Below are positions 14,790 to 17,534 of a DNA stretch of 17,534 nt, in pieces. Source of the DNA: Deltaproteobacteria bacterium (GTDB lineage: Bacteria > Desulfobacterota > Syntrophia > Syntrophales > Smithellaceae); NCBI GenBank assembly GCA_009668925.1, contig SBEK01000062.1, positions 1 through 17,534 of the forward strand. The letters are read 5' to 3'. The notes below the pieces were generated by a model that was not told where the DNA came from, searched no databases, and saw only the letters and a program-made list of their open reading frames with translations. Numbering within the stretch: the stretch's first letter is position 1; each line of letters starts with the position of its first letter. A program made the position numbers and the translations under genes.

Positions 14790-15263
14790 ATGAAAAAAAT
14801 CCCGACCGAACCCCTTATGACAGAAATGCTTCGGCAGGCGGGCATTGCCCAAACACCGCAGCGCCGCGCCGTCCTGAAAATTCTGCAAACAGCCGGTCAA
14901 CCGCTCAGCATCGGCGTCATTCGCGAAAGATTGGAAAAGCATACGCGCGTGAATAAAGTAACCGTTTACCGGATTATCTCCCTGTTTAAGAAGCAGGGCA
15001 TTATCCGGGACGTTCTTTCGGTGGGCGGGGCGGTTTATGTGGAAATGGCAACGTCGGATCATCCGGTGCATCCGCATTTCAGCTGTAAAAGCTGCGGCAC
15101 GGTTGCCTGCCTAACGCCGCTGACTTTTTCCCAGGCGCGTCCCTTGATGGCGGCCCCTGGCGACTTCAGCGTGGAGCACATCGAAATCAATATTTTGGGA
15201 CTTTGCAACGGGTGCCTTCGTGCAACAAGGTTGCAAAATCAATTGGGAAGGAAACGGCCGTGA
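14790..15263 (+). CDS. Fur-family regulator, probably Zur
   Basis: A 157-residue metal-responsive repressor. The N-terminal winged helix includes TPQRRAVLKILQTAGQPLS and the recognition helix VNKVTVYRIISLFKKQGII (about residues 54-72). The dimerisation domain has HPVHPHFSC and two CxxC pairs, C99/C102 and C139/C142, the structural zinc site of Fur proteins. Being first in a run with znuA, znuC and znuB homologues suggests a zinc (Zur) role rather than iron; manganese cannot be excluded. The chosen ATG begins MKKIPTEPLM and has AGG about 6 nt upstream; upstream in-frame codons overlap the predicted operator, so they are unlikely starts. Its 3' end contains a second operator-like site and overlaps the next start codon. 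Confidence 0.88.
   Translation: MKKIPTEPLMTEMLRQAGIAQTPQRRAVLKILQTAGQPLSIGVIRERLEKHTRVNKVTVYRIISLFKKQGIIRDVLSVGGAVYVEMATSDHPVHPHFSCKSCGTVACLTPLTFSQARPLMAAPGDFSVEHIEINILGLCNGCLRATRLQNQLGRKRP
15220..15236 (+). promoter_or_regulatory. second Zur/Fur operator-like site before znuA
   Basis: GTGCAAC-AAG-GTTGCAA matches the 14753-14769 site in both arms with one mismatch, the same 3-nt spacing, and a perfect TGCAAC/GTTGCA core (15221-15235). A further half-site TTGCAAC lies at 15203-15209. The site lies inside the last codons of the regulator gene, 24 bp before the znuA start, and might control an internal promoter. Confidence 0.55.
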
Positions 15264-16234
15264 CTCTGTTTTTCAAAACACTATTTCTTGCGCCGATCGT
15301 CGGTCTTTTACTGCTGTCATCCTGCGGTCCCGGCCCCGAGACGCGGGGAACCGATGCCCGCCTGCAGGTCACGGCCACCATATTTCCGCTGTATGATTTT
15401 GCCCGCAATGTCGGCGGAGATCTCGTTTCGGTCAAGATGCTTTTGCCGCCCGCAGCGGATGCTCATCACTATGAATTAAGGCCTGATGATATCGTCCGGG
15501 CCAGTAAAACGGATATTTTTCTGTTCACCAGTTTTGAAATGGAGCCGTGGGCCTATAAGATCATCAACGCGGCCGCCGAAAAAACGAATATGCTCGCCGT
15601 GGAGGCGGGGCAGGGCACTTTCTTAATCCCCCTGTCCGGGGAACACGAGCACCGGACGGATCATCCGTCTTCTCATCCGGAAAACGGCAATGAGCAAACG
15701 GCCAAGTTCGATCCCCATATCTGGCTTGATTTCGCGAATGCGCAGAAGATGATCGACAACATCGCGGCAGCCTTGATCAACAGGGATCCGGTGAACAGCG
15801 AAATCTACAAGCGCAATGCCGAATCCTATAAAAGCAAGCTTGTGAAGCTCGATCAAGAATACCGGGAACAATTGTCGAAATGCAAGACGCGCACGATTCT
15901 TCACGCCGGCCATTGGGCTTTCGCGTATCTGGCGAAACGATATGACCTGGAATACTCGGCGGCCTATAATATGTCGGCGGATGCCGAACCGTCACCGCAG
16001 CAGATTTTGACCATGATCGGCGAAGTCAAAAAGCAAAAGCTCTCCTATATTTATTTCGAAGACCTGACGGCGCCGCGGCTGGCCCGAACCATTGCCGGGG
16101 AAACCGGAGCAGGGCTCCTCAGGCTCACTAACGGCCACGATATCAGCAAAAGCGATTTTCAAAGCGGTGTGTCCTTTATTGCGCTTATGGAAAGAAATCT
16201 TGTCCATCTTAAAAAGGGAATGCAATGCCGGTAG
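15260..16234 (+). CDS. znuA: ZnuA-like metal-binding lipoprotein of a cluster 9 ABC transporter
   Basis: Periplasmic zinc-capturing protein (manganese is possible). I chose the GTG at 15260, which overlaps the regulator stop codon as GTGA and has AAGGA 8 nt upstream. It gives 324 residues opening with a lipoprotein signal peptide ending LLLLSSC (C22), so the protein should be membrane-anchored. Likely metal ligands are H69/H70 (ADAHHYELRPDD), H153 (FDPHIWLD), H215/H218 (ILHAGHWAF) and a C-terminal acidic residue near NGHDISKSDF. A His-rich loop (H129, H131, H135, H139) lies between the first two ligands, as in zinc-specific ZnuA proteins. The next gene starts inside its last codons, showing tight coupling. 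Confidence 0.9.
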   Translation: MTLFFKTLFLAPIVGLLLLSSCGPGPETRGTDARLQVTATIFPLYDFARNVGGDLVSVKMLLPPAADAHHYELRPDDIVRASKTDIFLFTSFEMEPWAYKIINAAAEKTNMLAVEAGQGTFLIPLSGEHEHRTDHPSSHPENGNEQTAKFDPHIWLDFANAQKMIDNIAAALINRDPVNSEIYKRNAESYKSKLVKLDQEYREQLSKCKTRTILHAGHWAFAYLAKRYDLEYSAAYNMSADAEPSPQQILTMIGEVKKQKLSYIYFEDLTAPRLARTIAGETGAGLLRLTNGHDISKSDFQSGVSFIALMERNLVHLKKGMQCR

Positions 16235-16962
16235 TCCGCGTAGACGATTTGACGTTCAGGTATGACGGCCTGGATGTGCTGAGCGACATCACATTTGCGG
16301 TGGAGGCGGGAGACTATCTCGGCGTTGTCGGCCCGAACGGTTCAGGCAAGAGTACGCTCGTCAAAAACATTCTGGGTATCGTCAAGCCCGAAAAGGGCCG
16401 CGTGGAAGTTTTCGGCAAGCCGCTGGCGAGTTTCCATGAATGGGGGAGAATCGGTTATCTGCCTCAGCGCCTCCCCGCCTTAAACGCTCATTTTCCGGGC
16501 ACCGTTGCGGAAATCGTCCAAATGGGCTTGCCCAAAAAGGATCCGGCGGCGCTTCAGCGCACGCTGGAAAAGATGGCGATCGGCCATCTGGCGTCGCGTC
16601 TGATCGGAGAACTGTCCTATGGCGAGCAGCAGCGGGCCATGCTGGCCCGGGCGCTCCTGCGGCGGCCCGAACTCCTTATCTTTGACGAACCCACGACGGC
16701 GCTTGATCCCGAAACCCGTGAAATATTTTATTCGTTAACCCGGGCAATGAGCCGGACGGACGGAACAACGATTATCCTGGTGACCCACGATATCGGGGTC
16801 ATCGGTCAGCACGCCCGGAATCTTCTGTACCTGGACAAGAAGATCATCTTCCTGGGATCGTTTGGCGATTTTTGTTCATCCCCGGACATGACCGGTTTTT
16901 TCGGTCCGGCGAGCCAGCACCTGATCTGTCATCAACACGATCAAATCGGGAGCGACATCTGA
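16225..16962 (+). CDS. znuC: ZnuC-like ABC transporter ATPase
   Basis: The 245-residue ATP-hydrolysing subunit that powers metal import. Walker A is GPNGSGKS at residues 36-43 (K42), the Q-loop Q81 follows GYLP, the ABC signature is LSYGEQQ (130-136), Walker B is LLIFDEP with D154/E155, and the switch histidine is H188 (LVTHD). It overlaps the end of znuA by 10 nt, with GGGA upstream of the ATG, and its stop overlaps the permease start. It is a single-domain ATPase without extra regulatory parts. Confidence 0.94.
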   Translation: MPVVRVDDLTFRYDGLDVLSDITFAVEAGDYLGVVGPNGSGKSTLVKNILGIVKPEKGRVEVFGKPLASFHEWGRIGYLPQRLPALNAHFPGTVAEIVQMGLPKKDPAALQRTLEKMAIGHLASRLIGELSYGEQQRAMLARALLRRPELLIFDEPTTALDPETREIFYSLTRAMSRTDGTTIILVTHDIGVIGQHARNLLYLDKKIIFLGSFGDFCSSPDMTGFFGPASQHLICHQHDQIGSDI

Positions 16963-17534
16963 TGGAGATGCTTGATATATTCAATTACGGTTTTGTCCAA
17001 CGGGCGCTCATTGCCGGTATTCTGATTGCGTCCGTATCGTCGCTTTTGGGCCTGTTTCTCGTTCTGCGGCGCTTCTCCCTTATCGGCGACGGATTGGCCC
17101 ATACGACCTTCGGCAGCGTGGCCGTCGTCCTTCTGATCGGCGTCAGTCCCTTTTATGTCACACTGGCGGCGCTGCCGCTCGTCATCCTTTCCTCTCTCGC
17201 GATTTATAAATTAACTTCATCGCGGAAGATCAATGCCGATGCCGCCATCGGCATTGTCTCCTCCCTGGGGATTGCCGCGGGCATTATTCTGGCCAGTCTG
17301 TCCGGCGGGTTTAACGTCGACTTATTCAGCTATCTTTTCGGAAACATTCTCACCGTCAATTCTACCGAGCTTTTCCTTGCTTTCATTGTTTTTCTCATCG
17401 TCGTCGCCGTGGTCGTCTATTTTTATGACGATCTGTTCGCGGTAACCTTTGATCAGGAACTGGCCGCGAGCATGGGCATCAGGACGGGACGGATCAACAT
17501 CCTTCTTTTTCTGCTGACCGCCGTAGCGGCGGTT
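16962..17534 (+). CDS. znuB: ZnuB-like ABC transporter permease (3' end cut by window)
   Basis: The membrane channel subunit. The ATG overlaps the znuC TGA by one base (TGATG). The first 191 codons are present, translating to MEMLDIFNYGFVQRALIAG and continuing with typical ABC-3 family motifs: LLGLFLVLRRFSLIGDGLAHTTFG, SSRKINADAAIGIVSSLGIA, SYLFGNILTV and DQELAASMGI. At least five membrane segments are visible. The sequence is intact to the window end, so the gene is truncated only by the cut. An alternative start at 16968 (GGAG just ahead) would remove two residues. Confidence 0.93.
   Translation, partial: MEMLDIFNYGFVQRALIAGILIASVSSLLGLFLVLRRFSLIGDGLAHTTFGSVAVVLLIGVSPFYVTLAALPLVILSSLAIYKLTSSRKINADAAIGIVSSLGIAAGIILASLSGGFNVDLFSYLFGNILTVNSTELFLAFIVFLIVVAVVVYFYDDLFAVTFDQELAASMGIRTGRINILLFLLTAVAAV

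Overview
The window looks like chromosomal DNA of a Gram-negative anaerobe, most likely a Desulfobacterota (former Deltaproteobacteria) member of the Syntrophus/Smithella kind. This is an inference from gene order (rpsF-rpsR-DUF2232-rplI-dnaB), a MetF protein fused to a cysteine-rich MetV-like domain, periplasmic and lipoprotein export signals, and moderate-to-high G+C. No database search was possible. No phage, transposase, integrase or CRISPR array is visible.

Layout. (1) 32-3791, minus strand: ribosomal/replication operon rpsF, rpsR, a DUF2232 membrane protein, rplI and dnaB. It has a likely extended -10 promoter upstream, a leader hairpin before rpsF, and a strong terminator-like hairpin between rpsR and the DUF2232 gene. 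(2) 4044-5141, plus: a protein with the metal-ligand pattern of zinc-dependent phospholipase C. (3) 5294-5962, minus: a class II aldolase. (4) 6345-9357, plus: two tandem, gaplessly alignable, exported paralogues with a Cys-His arrangement like NlpC/P60 peptidases. Each has its own predicted promoter, and a palindromic repeat lies between them. (5) 9358-9729: a gene-free spacer with another REP-like element. (6) 9730-9806, minus: tRNA-Arg(CCG), downstream of a MetF/MetV-like fusion gene (9900-11459, minus). (7) 11695-13233, plus: N-acetylmuramoyl-L-alanine amidase (AMIN, Amidase_3, two LysM), then an unrecognised six-helix membrane protein (13295-13948). (8) 14075-14611, minus: a hemerythrin-like protein, divergent from (9) a zinc-uptake cluster on the plus strand: Fur/Zur-type regulator, znuA-like lipoprotein, znuC-like ATPase and znuB-like permease, the last cut by the window end.

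The clearest regulatory story is in the zinc cluster. A perfect inverted repeat TTGCAAC-CGG-GTTGCAA precedes the regulator gene, and a near copy lies at the 3' end of the regulator gene just before znuA. These are good candidates for the operators the regulator binds. The best candidate for something undescribed is the exported paralogue pair at 6345-9357.
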